From: an uncultured Oscillibacter sp.
GTDB lineage: Bacteria > Bacillota > Clostridia > Oscillospirales > Oscillospiraceae
Direction of reading: 5' to 3'
DNA length: 31,028 nucleotides
NCBI GenBank assembly: GCA_900544105.1
Contig: UQUC01000017.1
Location: 1 to 31,028 of the forward strand
A program made the translations under genes and the position numbers. Below are positions 23,167 through 29,933 of this stretch, one piece after another. The number at the start of each line of letters is the position of its first letter. Position 1 is the first letter of the stretch. Below the pieces are notes generated by a model. The model did not search any database and was not told the origin of the DNA. It worked only from the letters and a program-made list of their open reading frames with translations.

Positions 23167-24528
23167 TCAGCCCCCTCCCGTCAGGAAGGTGTCTCCACTG
23201 ACAAAAAACGGAGCCTGATCCGTAATGGGCCAGGTGAACCAGCTCACATCCCAGGGCCGCTTCATAAACAGGCACACCCGCGCCGTGTCCTCCGGAATGG
23301 TGAGGGAGAAGAACAGCGGCTCATTGATCTTGATTTTCCCCTCATACACCACCTTCTCCGAGCTCCAACTCTGTTGGGTGCCGTCATCGTTCAGCACCGG
23401 CGTTCCAACGCTGAATTGAATGTCCGTTTCGTACCACCGGCCCACCAGCAGCAGCTTATTCTGTCCGTTGGGTTCCAATGCGTTCATGGGGATCACCGAC
23501 AGCGGCTCCGTCACCTCGGCGGGCGGGTCCCGCCAGTAGAAGATCAGCGATTTCTCCGGCTCCCCTGTCATGGCGTTCTCCAAGGTCGGCGGCAGGAAGC
23601 CGCTGGAGCGCATATAGGTGACGGTACGGACGCCCTCGCCCCCGTTCTTTTCATAAGGCATCCGCACAAGCAGACTATTCCGGTTTGTCAGGGCGGCGAA
23701 AAACGCCGCGCCAGTCTCCTCATCGGTCAGCCGCACGCTCCAGGTCTCATTGGACAGCCCCGGCATCAGCGGTTCCTCTATCTGCTCCGCCAGCAGGTGC
23801 TTTTCCGACCGGTATTGCAGGGTGTCCGTATCCAGCCCGGCGGCGTGGTACCAGTCCGCCCGCATCACATAGCCCTCCAACAGATCGGACCACAGGCGAT
23901 CAAAGCACAGCATAGAGGCGATATGTTCCTCGTCGGGCCTGTATTCCCGGCCGTCCTCCTCATAGCGGGTCATGCGCCATGTTCCGTAGAGATCCGCGAT
24001 CCCCAGCTCTCCGCCGGAGCCCGACCGCTCCGCCGGGGCAAAGTAGAAGGTATCTCCGTAGGGGGTCTCGATCGCCAGAGAATCGGTGCTTTCGATCCGA
24101 CCGTCCAAGGTCAGCGGCTCGCCGGTATTCATCGTTCCCGTCAGCCGCAGAGTGCTGTCTGCGCCCAGCCACCAGTTTCCGTCGAGCAGGCTGGTATTGT
24201 AGTAAGAGCCTAACACATCCCGAAACTGGGCCGTTCCGTCTTCGTTGAGATAGAGGTCCGCCCACCACGCCTCCGTGGGCATGGCACTGATTTTCATGCA
24301 GTCATTCATGGCATCATAGCTCTCGTGCCGCACAGCGGTCCAGTAGTCCGCGCTGAACGGTGCGGAGGTCTGCTGCCGGGTATCCTCCGCGCTGTCGGCA
24401 GCAGAGGGTGGCGCATCCGTATTTGTGTCCGGCCCCGGTGTTTTGCCGCAGGCAGTCAGGCCAAGGCCCAGAGAAAACACCAAGAGAAATGCGGTCCATT
24501 TTTCACGGATACACCTCCTTACGTCCAA
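23167..24528 (-). CDS. Lipoprotein of unknown function, first gene of the SPFH/TPM cluster; start probably frameshifted
   Basis: About 450 residues. A hydrophobic signal ends in the lipobox GLTAC, then a Pro/Asp/Ser-rich linker. The mature part is acidic and beta-rich, with LYGTWRMTRYEEDGREY and NWWLGADSTLRLTG segments that look lipocalin-like. No named family is recognised. The continuous frame can only be opened by a TTG at 24528 with a weak site, while a perfect AAGGAGGTG lies seven bases before a GTG (24504-24506) in another frame. Adding one A to the A5 tract at 24499-24503 would join this GTG to the frame and give an ideal lipoprotein start, MKKWTAFLLVFSLGLGLTAC. Either one A is missing (mutation, phase variation or sequencing error) or the TTG is used. 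The SPFH gene follows after 96 bases. Confidence 0.7.
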   Translation of the reverse strand: MDVRRCIREKWTAFLLVFSLGLGLTACGKTPGPDTNTDAPPSAADSAEDTRQQTSAPFSADYWTAVRHESYDAMNDCMKISAMPTEAWWADLYLNEDGTAQFRDVLGSYYNTSLLDGNWWLGADSTLRLTGTMNTGEPLTLDGRIESTDSLAIETPYGDTFYFAPAERSGSGGELGIADLYGTWRMTRYEEDGREYRPDEEHIASMLCFDRLWSDLLEGYVMRADWYHAAGLDTDTLQYRSEKHLLAEQIEEPLMPGLSNETWSVRLTDEETGAAFFAALTNRNSLLVRMPYEKNGGEGVRTVTYMRSSGFLPPTLENAMTGEPEKSLIFYWRDPPAEVTEPLSVIPMNALEPNGQNKLLLVGRWYETDIQFSVGTPVLNDDGTQQSWSSEKVVYEGKIKINEPLFFSLTIPEDTARVCLFMKRPWDVSWFTWPITDQAPFFVSGDTFLTGGG

Positions 24529-24720
24529 CCGTCCTGCGTCACGGGAATACGGATGCCGCCGAGGGGATCGTACTATTCCCGGAGAAGCCGTTCACCGACA
24601 AAGGGCTTGAAACTCCGTCAGTGAGGCGGTCTTTAAGTAGATTCTGTCGGATCTCTACCATTTTCAATTCACAGATCATATGGCCTAACTTTTGTATACC
24701 ACGGAATTTCCTTTTTGTTA

Positions 24721-24744
24721 ACCCTAATTTCCCCAAATTAGGGT
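24721..24744. repeat. Perfect ten-base inverted repeat
   Basis: ACCCTAATTT and AAATTAGGGT flank CCCC. There is no T run on either side, so it is more like an operator dyad or RNA hairpin than a terminator. It lies about 215 bases upstream of the first cluster gene. Confidence 0.7.
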
Positions 24745-24901
24745 CCCAACCATGAAATTTCCCGAAAAAGCCGGAAAACATTACCCGCTTGCGAGCGCCC
24801 GTTCCATTTTATAGTTTTTCTTACAAAAAGCGTATGTCCGCCCATCGGCGGTTATCCGCCCTCACTTTCGCTCCCTCGGCTGTTATTTCGCACCCCCATA
24901 G

Positions 24902-24936
24902 AAAAAAAGGAGCCGGAACGATTGCTCGTTCCGGCT
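24902..24936 (-). terminator. Terminator of mtnN
   Basis: An 11-bp perfect stem (24911-24921 with 24926-24936), four-base loop, then CC and seven T on the minus strand, about 37 bases after the mtnN stop. Confidence 0.9.
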
Positions 24937-24973
24937 GGAAACTATGTGGCAGGCGCAGCGCGGTTTGCCCCGC

Positions 24974-25660
24974 TCAGAGCGTCTCCTTCCGTAAAGCCTG
25001 CGCCAGTGGGAGTACCACTGCGCCCAGATCCGCCATAGCGTGGGCGAAATCGAAAAACTCCTCCGTCTGGCCCTCCCGGAACAGATGATCCGACACAGAT
25101 TTGACCGCCACGAAGGGCACATTGTTCCGCAGGCACACCTGGGCGATCGCGCCGCCCTCCATCTCTGTCAGCAGAGGGTGGAACGTGTCCCGGATGAAGA
25201 TTGCCCGGTCGCTGCGGACAGCAAACCAATCTCCGGTGGCCACCCGCCCCAGCGCCGCCTTGCGGCCCAGTGCTGCCAGCAGTTCCACGCACCGCTCCGG
25301 CTTCCAGGTGGGGAACGACACCCGGTTCACCGTAGATACCAATCCTACGGGATCACCGATGGCAGAGGTGTCCACATCGTGCTGCACAAAGTCCTCGGCG
25401 ACCACCAGGCTGCCGGTGGGAAGCTCCGTCAGGCATCCGGCCACTCCGGCATTGACGATCATATCCACACCGTACTTCAGACACAGGATCTCTGCCGCCA
25501 TGGCGGCATTCACCTTGCTGACACCGCCGGCGCAGGCAATGATCCCCGGTGCAGCCTCGTAGAACGGCACACCGGACACGGTCTCAAATGCCTCCAGCTC
25601 CTTGGCCCCCGGCAGGGCATGAAACTCCGCAGGCATGGCAAATTGCAATCCAATTTTCAT
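24974..25660 (-). CDS. mtnN: 5'-methylthioadenosine/S-adenosylhomocysteine nucleosidase
   Basis: Cleaves the glycosidic bond of methylthioadenosine and S-adenosylhomocysteine, releasing adenine; part of methionine salvage and the activated methyl cycle. At 228 residues it has the family length. Motifs: MKIGLQFAMPAEF at the start, IACAGGVSKVNAA, VNAGVAGCLTELPTGSLVV, GRVATGDWF, the substrate-binding EMEGGAIAQVC, and the catalytic Asp in VKSVSDHL. An AAAGGAG site lies 9 bases upstream. It is a single gene with its own terminator. Related purine nucleosidases cannot be fully excluded but the EMEG and SD motifs fit MTAN well. Confidence 0.93.
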   Translation of the reverse strand: MKIGLQFAMPAEFHALPGAKELEAFETVSGVPFYEAAPGIIACAGGVSKVNAAMAAEILCLKYGVDMIVNAGVAGCLTELPTGSLVVAEDFVQHDVDTSAIGDPVGLVSTVNRVSFPTWKPERCVELLAALGRKAALGRVATGDWFAVRSDRAIFIRDTFHPLLTEMEGGAIAQVCLRNNVPFVAVKSVSDHLFREGQTEEFFDFAHAMADLGAVVLPLAQALRKETL

Positions 25661-25776
25661 TATATTACGCTCCTTTTTACCGTATCATCAGGCTTTCTCC
25701 AAATACAGGCCCTTGTTCCCGAAGGGTATTTTTGAGAAAACCGCAAATTCAAAAACAAGAAACCAAAACTTTTAAA

Positions 25777-25815
25777 AGCAAAAAGAAAAGGAATTCAAGC
25801 AAAAGCCTGAATTCC
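25777..25815 (-). terminator. Terminator of the tRNA-Cys gene
   Basis: On the minus strand GGAATTCAGGC and GCTTGAATTCC form an 11-bp stem with one G-U pair and a four-base loop (25790-25800 with 25805-25815), followed by TTTTCTTTTT. Confidence 0.85.
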
Positions 25816-25824
25816 TAAACTTTC

Positions 25825-25899
25825 TGGAGGTGACACCCGGATTTGAACCGGGGAATCAGGGTTTTGCAGACCCTTGCCTTACCACTTGGCTATGTCACC
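25825..25899 (-). tRNA. tRNA-Cys (GCA anticodon), CCA encoded
   Basis: The minus strand folds as a complete tRNA: acceptor GGTGACA with TGTCACC, anticodon arm AGGGT-CTGCAAA-ACCCT with anticodon GCA, T arm with GGTTCAAATCC, discriminator T and a genome-encoded CCA (25825-25827). The discriminator U73 is an identity element of cysteine tRNA. It has its own promoter and terminator. Confidence 0.96.
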
Positions 25900-25925
25900 G
25901 AAGCCGTATGATTGAGTGCCTATAT

Positions 25926-25954
25926 AGGATACCCTAAAACGCCCCGTTTGTCAA
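25926..25954 (-). promoter_or_regulatory. Promoter of the tRNA-Cys gene
   Basis: On the minus strand TTGACA and TATCCT with 17 bases between, about 27 bases before the mature 5' end of the tRNA. Confidence 0.75.
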
Positions 25955-26054
25955 GACAATTTTTATTTTTTCCTGACCTCCGGAAAAATATTTTTTGAAG
26001 GCGCTCAACCCCCTTTTCATTCTCCAATTTCCCTGTGTCAAACGGCACAAAAAA

Positions 26055-26142
26055 GTCCCGGCTTTTCACTTTCGATTGAGCGGTGATGCCGCTTTACAGC
26101 GGCCAGACCGGGCAGTAAAATAAAAATACGGCAGACTGCCGT
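26055..26142. other. Structured region upstream of the aminotransferase gene
   Basis: Nested pairing is possible: CCCGG (26057-26061) with CCGGG (26108-26112) enclosing GCCGCT-TTAC-AGCGGC (26088-26103), with an alternative GCGG/CCGC pairing, and then ACGGCA-GAC-TGCCGT (26128-26142). A TATAAA near 26149 may be a -10 element, which would place these structures upstream of the promoter rather than in the mRNA. No known riboswitch is recognised. Confidence 0.35.
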
Positions 26143-26186
26143 TCATGTTATAAAACCAGCCGAAGGGAAAGACAGGAGGAGTGTTT

Positions 26187-27368
26187 ATGGTTTCTCAACG
26201 GATGCTGCAGCTGGGCACGGCCCGTTCCGTGATCCGGGAGCTGTTTGAATATGGCCGTCAGCGGGCCGCAGAGATAGGTGCGGAAAACGTATTTGACTTT
26301 TCACTGGGAAACCCCAGCGTCCCCGCTCCCGCAGAGGTAAACGAGACCGCCATCCGGCTGCTGCGGGAACAGGCGGACACGATTCACTGTTACACCAGCG
26401 CCCCCGGCGATCCCGCCGCCAGACAGCGGATCGCAGACTCCTTGAACCGTCGGTTTGGGGAGCAGTATACGGCGGACGAGCTGTACCTCACCGTAGGCGC
26501 GGCGGCGTCTCTCTGCTGTGTATTGGGCGGACTGACCTGCCCCGGCGACGAGTACATCCTCTTTGCCCCCTATTTCCCGGAGTACAGGGTGTTTATCGAG
26601 GGTGCCAAGGGGAAGATCAAGGTGATCCCACCGGAGCCAGAACACTTTCAAATTGATTTTTCCGCCTTCGAGCAGGCAGTCACCTGCCGCACCAAGGGCG
26701 TGATCATCAACTCCCCCAACAACCCCTCCGGTGTGGTCTACTCCCGCCAAACGTTACAAACTCTGGCAGCGATCCTCCGGGCTAAGGAAGCGCTCTACGG
26801 CCATCCTATCTATCTGATCTCCGACGAGCCTTACCGGGAGATTGCCTTTCACGGCGTGAAAGTCCCCTGGGTACCGCAGGTCTACAAGAACACCATCGTC
26901 TGCTACTCCTTTTCCAAATCCCTTTCCCTCCCCGGTGAGCGACTGGGCTATGTGTTGGTCCCCAAACAGGTGACGGACGCCGATTCCGTTTACGCGGCGG
27001 CGGCGGGTGCAGGCCGCTCTCAGGGATATGTCAATGCCCCCAGCCTGTTTCAGAGGGTGGCGGCGGAATGCTGTGACCTGACGGCGGACATCAGCGTCTA
27101 TGAACGCAACTGCGCCCTGCTGACCGACGCGCTTCGAGAGATGGGCTACCATGTGGTCCAGCCCGGCGGAGCCTTCTACCTGTTCCCCCGGTCACTGGAA
27201 CCGGATGACATGGCGTTCAGCGAGCGAGCCAAAAAATTCGACCTGCTGTTGGTCCCCGGCAGTGGCTTCGGCGCTCCCGGCCACGTGCGCATCGCCTACT
27301 GCGTCCAGACCGAGCGCATCGAGCGGGCCCTGCCCAAGTTCAAGGCATTGGCCGATTCCTACAAGTAA
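26187..27368 (+). CDS. PLP-dependent aminotransferase, class I/II
   Basis: A 393-residue fold-type I aminotransferase of the aspartate aminotransferase superfamily, cytoplasmic. Marks: DFSLGNPSVPAP near residue 37, YTSAPGDPAARQ, TVGAAASLCCVL, NSPNNPSGVVYS, the cofactor-contacting ISDEPYREI, the Schiff-base lysine in SFSKSLSLPGERLGY, and VRIAYC with the carboxylate-binding arginine near the C-terminus. The ATG at 26187 lies seven bases after AGGAGG; the GTG at 26181 is too close to that site. The amino donor and acceptor cannot be told from sequence. The gene stands alone and converges on the LysR gene, sharing a terminator. Confidence 0.93.
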   Translation: MVSQRMLQLGTARSVIRELFEYGRQRAAEIGAENVFDFSLGNPSVPAPAEVNETAIRLLREQADTIHCYTSAPGDPAARQRIADSLNRRFGEQYTADELYLTVGAAASLCCVLGGLTCPGDEYILFAPYFPEYRVFIEGAKGKIKVIPPEPEHFQIDFSAFEQAVTCRTKGVIINSPNNPSGVVYSRQTLQTLAAILRAKEALYGHPIYLISDEPYREIAFHGVKVPWVPQVYKNTIVCYSFSKSLSLPGERLGYVLVPKQVTDADSVYAAAAGAGRSQGYVNAPSLFQRVAAECCDLTADISVYERNCALLTDALREMGYHVVQPGGAFYLFPRSLEPDDMAFSERAKKFDLLLVPGSGFGAPGHVRIAYCVQTERIERALPKFKALADSYK

Positions 27369-27375
27369 AACAAAT

Positions 27376-27412
27376 AAAAAAACACAGGGCCAGGTCGGCC
27401 CTGTGTTTTTTT
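27376..27412. terminator. Bidirectional terminator between aminotransferase and LysR genes
   Basis: An 11-bp stem (27381-27391 with 27397-27407) with A runs before and T runs after. It touches the LysR stop codon and can serve both convergent genes. Confidence 0.9.
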
Positions 27413-28346
27413 AAAGATTCCCATCCCGGTTAAATCTGCGGTAAAAGTCCTTTGTCAGGTCGATGAACGCCCGGGCGGCGGGGGAGAGGAAACCGTTTTT
27501 CTTGTACACCACCGCCGTGGGGCAGGTGAGGGGCGGCTCCCCGATGGTGAAGCAGGCCAGCCGGTCCAGATAGGGGGTGCGGGAGATGCCGCTCTCCTGC
27601 AGAAAGGCAAAGCCCATGTTCCCCGCCGCCAGGTTGATGGCGGTGGTGTTGTTGGTGGTGACCAGGATGTTTTGCGGCTCTACATTCAGCACGGAGAAGG
27701 TGTTGTACAGCAGCTTGGCCAGCCGCCAGTCAGAGGGGAGCATGACGATCCGCTCGTGCTCCAGCTGCCGCAGCTGGGTGAAGTGGAGGGGGCGGTCATA
27801 GGGGCTGTCCAGCCCCCGCAGCAGGGGGTGGTCCTTGTGGCCGATGAGGAAGACCCGCTCCCGCATGATCAGCTCATAGGACAGCTCGGTCAGGTCGGTG
27901 GGGATGTGCATGACGCAGAAGTCGATGACGCTGTCCTCCGCCAGCTTGGTCAGCTCGGGCACGGCGGCCTCGTGAAGGACCACCTGCACGTCGGGGTACT
28001 GGGGGGTGAACAGGGGCAGGATGTCGGGCAGCAGCATGGCCCCACGCCAGGGGGACACGCCGATGTGTAGCACCGGGCGGTTCCGGTCCTGGATGTCCCG
28101 CAGGTCGCTGAGCAGCTGCCGGTCCAGATAGCTCTGCCGCTCCAGATAGGCATAGAACACCTCTCCCGCCGAGGTGAGAGTGAGGGGGGTGTGGGACCGG
28201 TCCATCAGGGCCACCCCCAGGGTGTGCTCCAGCTTGGCCAGATACTGGCTGAGATAGGGCTGGGAGAGATACATCTGCTCGGCGGCCTTAGAGATGCTGC
28301 GCTCCTTGGCGATGGTGAGAAAATATTCAGGATTCTTGACGAACAT
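27411..28346 (-). CDS. LysR family transcriptional regulator
   Basis: A 311-residue regulator. The N-terminal winged helix-turn-helix is seen in FLTIAKERSISKAAEQMYLSQPYLSQYLAKLE (described here by its parts ISKAAEQMYLSQ and YLSQYLAKLE), followed by LGVALMDRSHTPLTLT and a linker helix. The effector domain begins near residue 92 (LHIGVSPWRG) and ends with CPTAVVYKKNGFLSPAARAFIDL. The ATG at 28346 is chosen because GGGAGGGG lies just upstream and the HTH begins at once. The neighbour upstream is a stretch with double palindromes. The effector and targets are unknown. Confidence 0.92.
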   Translation of the reverse strand: MFVKNPEYFLTIAKERSISKAAEQMYLSQPYLSQYLAKLEHTLGVALMDRSHTPLTLTSAGEVFYAYLERQSYLDRQLLSDLRDIQDRNRPVLHIGVSPWRGAMLLPDILPLFTPQYPDVQVVLHEAAVPELTKLAEDSVIDFCVMHIPTDLTELSYELIMRERVFLIGHKDHPLLRGLDSPYDRPLHFTQLRQLEHERIVMLPSDWRLAKLLYNTFSVLNVEPQNILVTTNNTTAINLAAGNMGFAFLQESGISRTPYLDRLACFTIGEPPLTCPTAVVYKKNGFLSPAARAFIDLTKDFYRRFNRDGNL

Positions 28347-28420
28347 AAGCGCCCCTCCCAAAGTTCGGGCCAGATCGGCCAGTGAGGCTATCATATCACA
28401 GATCGGGATGGGAGAAAAGA

Positions 28421-28461
28421 TAAAAAAGCCGCTGACCGCGTGTATGCGCACGGTCAGCGGC
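28421..28461 (-). terminator. Terminator upstream of the LysR gene
   Basis: On the minus strand an 11-bp stem (28428-28438 with 28451-28461) is followed by six T. It would end transcripts coming from the SseB-like gene or from the promoter at 28585-28613. Confidence 0.85.
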
Positions 28462-28578
28462 CCGTCCCTCGGGGATGCCTGTCCCGAAAGACTTTCTGGT
28501 GGTCAGAGAAATCTTGAATAAAAGGGGTAGGAAGAAAGCAGGGAGGTGTGAGGAGGGGGGAGTTAGCTTTCTCTAACC
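28421..28578 (-). ncRNA. Possible short terminated transcript
   Basis: A good minus-strand promoter (28585-28613) and a strong terminator (28421-28461) bound about 155 bases with no established gene. An open frame of 46 codons begins at an ATG inside the promoter region but has no ribosome site. It may be a small RNA or an attenuated leader of the LysR gene. Only the promoter and terminator are seen; the product is inferred. Confidence 0.3.
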
Positions 28579-28603
28579 AAGCATAGGTTAGCATAAACTA
28601 ACC
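28562..28603. promoter_or_regulatory. Two palindromic operator-like sites
   Basis: GTTAG-N6-CTAAC occurs at 28562-28577 and, extended as GGTTAG-N6-CTAACC, at 28586-28603. The copies are 24 bases apart. The right copy lies inside the promoter spacer and -10. The half-site GGTTAG is like those of DtxR/IdeR-type metal repressors, but the spacing differs from the IdeR consensus; the LysR protein encoded nearby is another candidate binder. Confidence 0.6.
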
Positions 28604-28613
28604 GACATGTCAA
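28585..28613 (-). promoter_or_regulatory. Promoter overlapping the palindromes
   Basis: On the minus strand TTGACA, a 17-base spacer ending TGC, and TAACCT, which reads as an extended -10. It points towards the LysR gene and the terminator that precedes it. Confidence 0.55.
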
Positions 28614-28643
28614 CAGGAAATTTTCGATTTTGAAAAAATTTTT

Positions 28644-29072
28644 TTACTTCCCCATCTCCTGCTTTCTCTGCACCAAATGCTCCATCATGTTCCGGTCAAA
28701 GGTGAGGCAGGCGCCCATGGGGTCGATGACGAAGCCTGCGGCCCGGTTGTCCCGGAGGACCATGCCGGCGTAGTGGTCAAAGGTGAGGGCTACCGTCTGC
28801 TGATTTTTGGGTCCGCACAGCTTGCGCAGCTCCTCCCAGCCGGTGAAGGCGGGGAAGAAGGGCTGGCCCTCCTGATTGGTCAGCAGCTGAAAGCGCACGG
28901 CGGCCTCTTTCCCCTCCGTCTCGGGGACGATGTCTGCCGGGGCCAGGAACTGGGCCTGAGAGATGACGATATCCAGCACGGCCTCTTGGCTCTCCCGGCT
29001 GTTCTCCGTCTGCATCCGGGCGATGGCCTGGAGCAGGGGGGCGTTGTCCAGGATCTGTTCATTGGATTCCAT
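28644..29072 (-). CDS. SseB-like N-terminal domain protein
   Basis: A 142-residue protein that resembles the SseB N-terminal domain: NAPLLQAIARMQTENSRES at the start, PAFTGWEELRKLC in the middle, TFDHYAGMVL and GFVIDPMGACLTFDRNMMEHL near the end. In this family the domain is found in cytosolic proteins of poorly known function. The ATG at 29072 follows AGGAGG by about ten bases; an upstream in-frame ATG at 29102 would overlap the hairpin at 29104-29124. It has its own promoter. Confidence 0.75.
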   Translation of the reverse strand: MESNEQILDNAPLLQAIARMQTENSRESQEAVLDIVISQAQFLAPADIVPETEGKEAAVRFQLLTNQEGQPFFPAFTGWEELRKLCGPKNQQTVALTFDHYAGMVLRDNRAAGFVIDPMGACLTFDRNMMEHLVQRKQEMGK

Positions 29073-29103
29073 ATAGCAAAGACCTCCTAAACAAAAGCGC
29101 ATT

Positions 29104-29124
29104 CCCGCCCCCGCAGGGGGCGGG
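29104..29124 (-). other. GC hairpin in the SseB-like gene leader
   Basis: A nine-base perfect stem, CCCGCCCCC (29104-29112) with GGGGGCGGG (29116-29124), sits between the promoter and the ribosome site, so it would be a 5' leader hairpin of that mRNA. Confidence 0.65.
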
Positions 29125-29141
29125 GATCAAATATTTTATAT

Positions 29142-29169
29142 ATTTTACCCCATCAGCCCCCACTGGCAA
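29142..29169 (-). promoter_or_regulatory. Promoter of the SseB-like gene
   Basis: On the minus strand TTGCCA and TAAAAT with 16 bases between, about 70 bases before the start codon. Confidence 0.55.
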
Positions 29170-29197
29170 GGCTTTGTCCATTTATCCAGTGGACAGC

Positions 29198-29367
29198 GGG
29201 GGCGGGCTGTGGTAAGATACCCCTTGACGAGTTTCCACATCTCGTCCAAGCACAGCCCACCGCCCCAAACGCGTGGAACGCCCGGCCACGGGGAAAAGCT
29301 GTGTTCGTTCGGGGGACCCTAAAAATAAGTCCCGCCGTTCTCTAAAGAAGAAAATGGAGGTTTTTTT
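29198..29367 (+). promoter_or_regulatory. Structured leader of queT, candidate preQ1 riboswitch
   Basis: A long stem pairs GGGCTGTG (29204-29211) with CACAGCCC (29251-29258) and can be extended outwards by GGGGCGG/CCGCCCC with a two-base bulge. Inside it TTGACGAG pairs with CTCGTCCAA (one bulge), and the loop TTCCAC (29233-29238) is complementary to GTGGAA (29273-29278), so a pseudoknot is possible. A CCCG-GCCA-CGGG hairpin follows (29281-29292), then an A-rich stretch and the ribosome site. QueT genes are often under preQ1 riboswitches; I cannot match this to a class by eye. Confidence 0.4.
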
Positions 29368-29916
29368 ATGTCTAAATTCTCTGTCCGCGATCTCACCCTG
29401 GCGGCCATGCTGGCCGCGGTGTATGCCGTGCTCACCATGGCTCTGCCCATCCCCCAGTATGGCGGGGTGCAGATCCGCTTTGCCGAGGCGCTGACCGTGC
29501 TGCCCTTCCTGTTCCCCGCCGCCACGCCGGGGCTGTTTGTGGGCTGCCTCATCGCCAACCTGCTCTCCCCCTATGGCCTGCTGGATGTGGTGGCCGGTTC
29601 CGCCGCCACCCTCATCGCCTGCCTGTGGACCCAGAGCCTGCGCAATCGCTGGCTGGCTCCCCTGCCCCCGGTGGTGTGCAACGCCGTCATCGTGGGGGCG
29701 GTGATCGCCTTTGCCGAGGGGGGCACCGGTGGGGCCTTTTGGACGGCCTATGCCTTTAACGCCTTCACCGTGGGCCTGGGCGAGCTGATCGCCAGCGCCG
29801 TGCTGGGCCAGCTGCTGCTGGGCGTGCTGCCCCGAGTGAGCTTTTTCCGGGAGATGATCCCCGCCGACAAGCTGGACCGGCTGGGGCTGAAGGCCCGCGT
29901 GAGCGGTCAGGGCTGA
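29368..29916 (+). CDS. queT: QueT-family queuosine precursor transporter
   Basis: Substrate-binding membrane subunit (S component) of an ECF-type transporter for queuosine precursors such as preQ1, working with shared energising subunits encoded elsewhere. The 182 residues hold about five membrane helices. The family block GGVQIRFAEALTVLPFLFP (about residues 31-49), followed by PGLFVGCLIANLLSPYG, is strongly QueT-like. GGAGG lies eight bases before the ATG. No other queuosine genes are next to it. Its long structured leader suggests ligand control. Confidence 0.92.
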   Translation: MSKFSVRDLTLAAMLAAVYAVLTMALPIPQYGGVQIRFAEALTVLPFLFPAATPGLFVGCLIANLLSPYGLLDVVAGSAATLIACLWTQSLRNRWLAPLPPVVCNAVIVGAVIAFAEGGTGGAFWTAYAFNAFTVGLGELIASAVLGQLLLGVLPRVSFFREMIPADKLDRLGLKARVSGQG

Positions 29917-29933
29917 CCGCTGCTGCCGGGCGA

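Larger units (their letters stand above)
24529..24973. other. 445-base stretch without a clear gene
   Basis: This contains an inverted repeat (CGGGAATA 24542-24549, TATTCCCG 24574-24581), a minus-strand open frame of 80 codons (24539-24781) with no recognised similarity and a weak ribosome site, the perfect palindromic hairpin at 24721-24744, and the mtnN terminator at 24902-24936. The part 24640-24750 is notably AT-rich. No convincing promoter for the minus-strand cluster was found here. The segment 24539-24750 may be a dispersed non-coding repeat; this is a guess. Confidence 0.4.

Noticed and set aside
21706..24213. Very long plus-strand open frame of 835 codons opposite the SPFH and lipoprotein genes
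   Set aside because: It spans two real genes and their gap on the other strand and has no domain I can recognise.
24539..24781. 80-codon minus-strand gene before the lipoprotein gene
   Set aside because: No similarity recognised, weak ribosome site, and the frame covers palindromes; listed only within the non-genic stretch.
28432..28590. 46-codon minus-strand small protein in the short transcript
   Set aside because: Its ATG lies within the predicted promoter and has no ribosome site, so translation is unlikely unless transcription starts further upstream.
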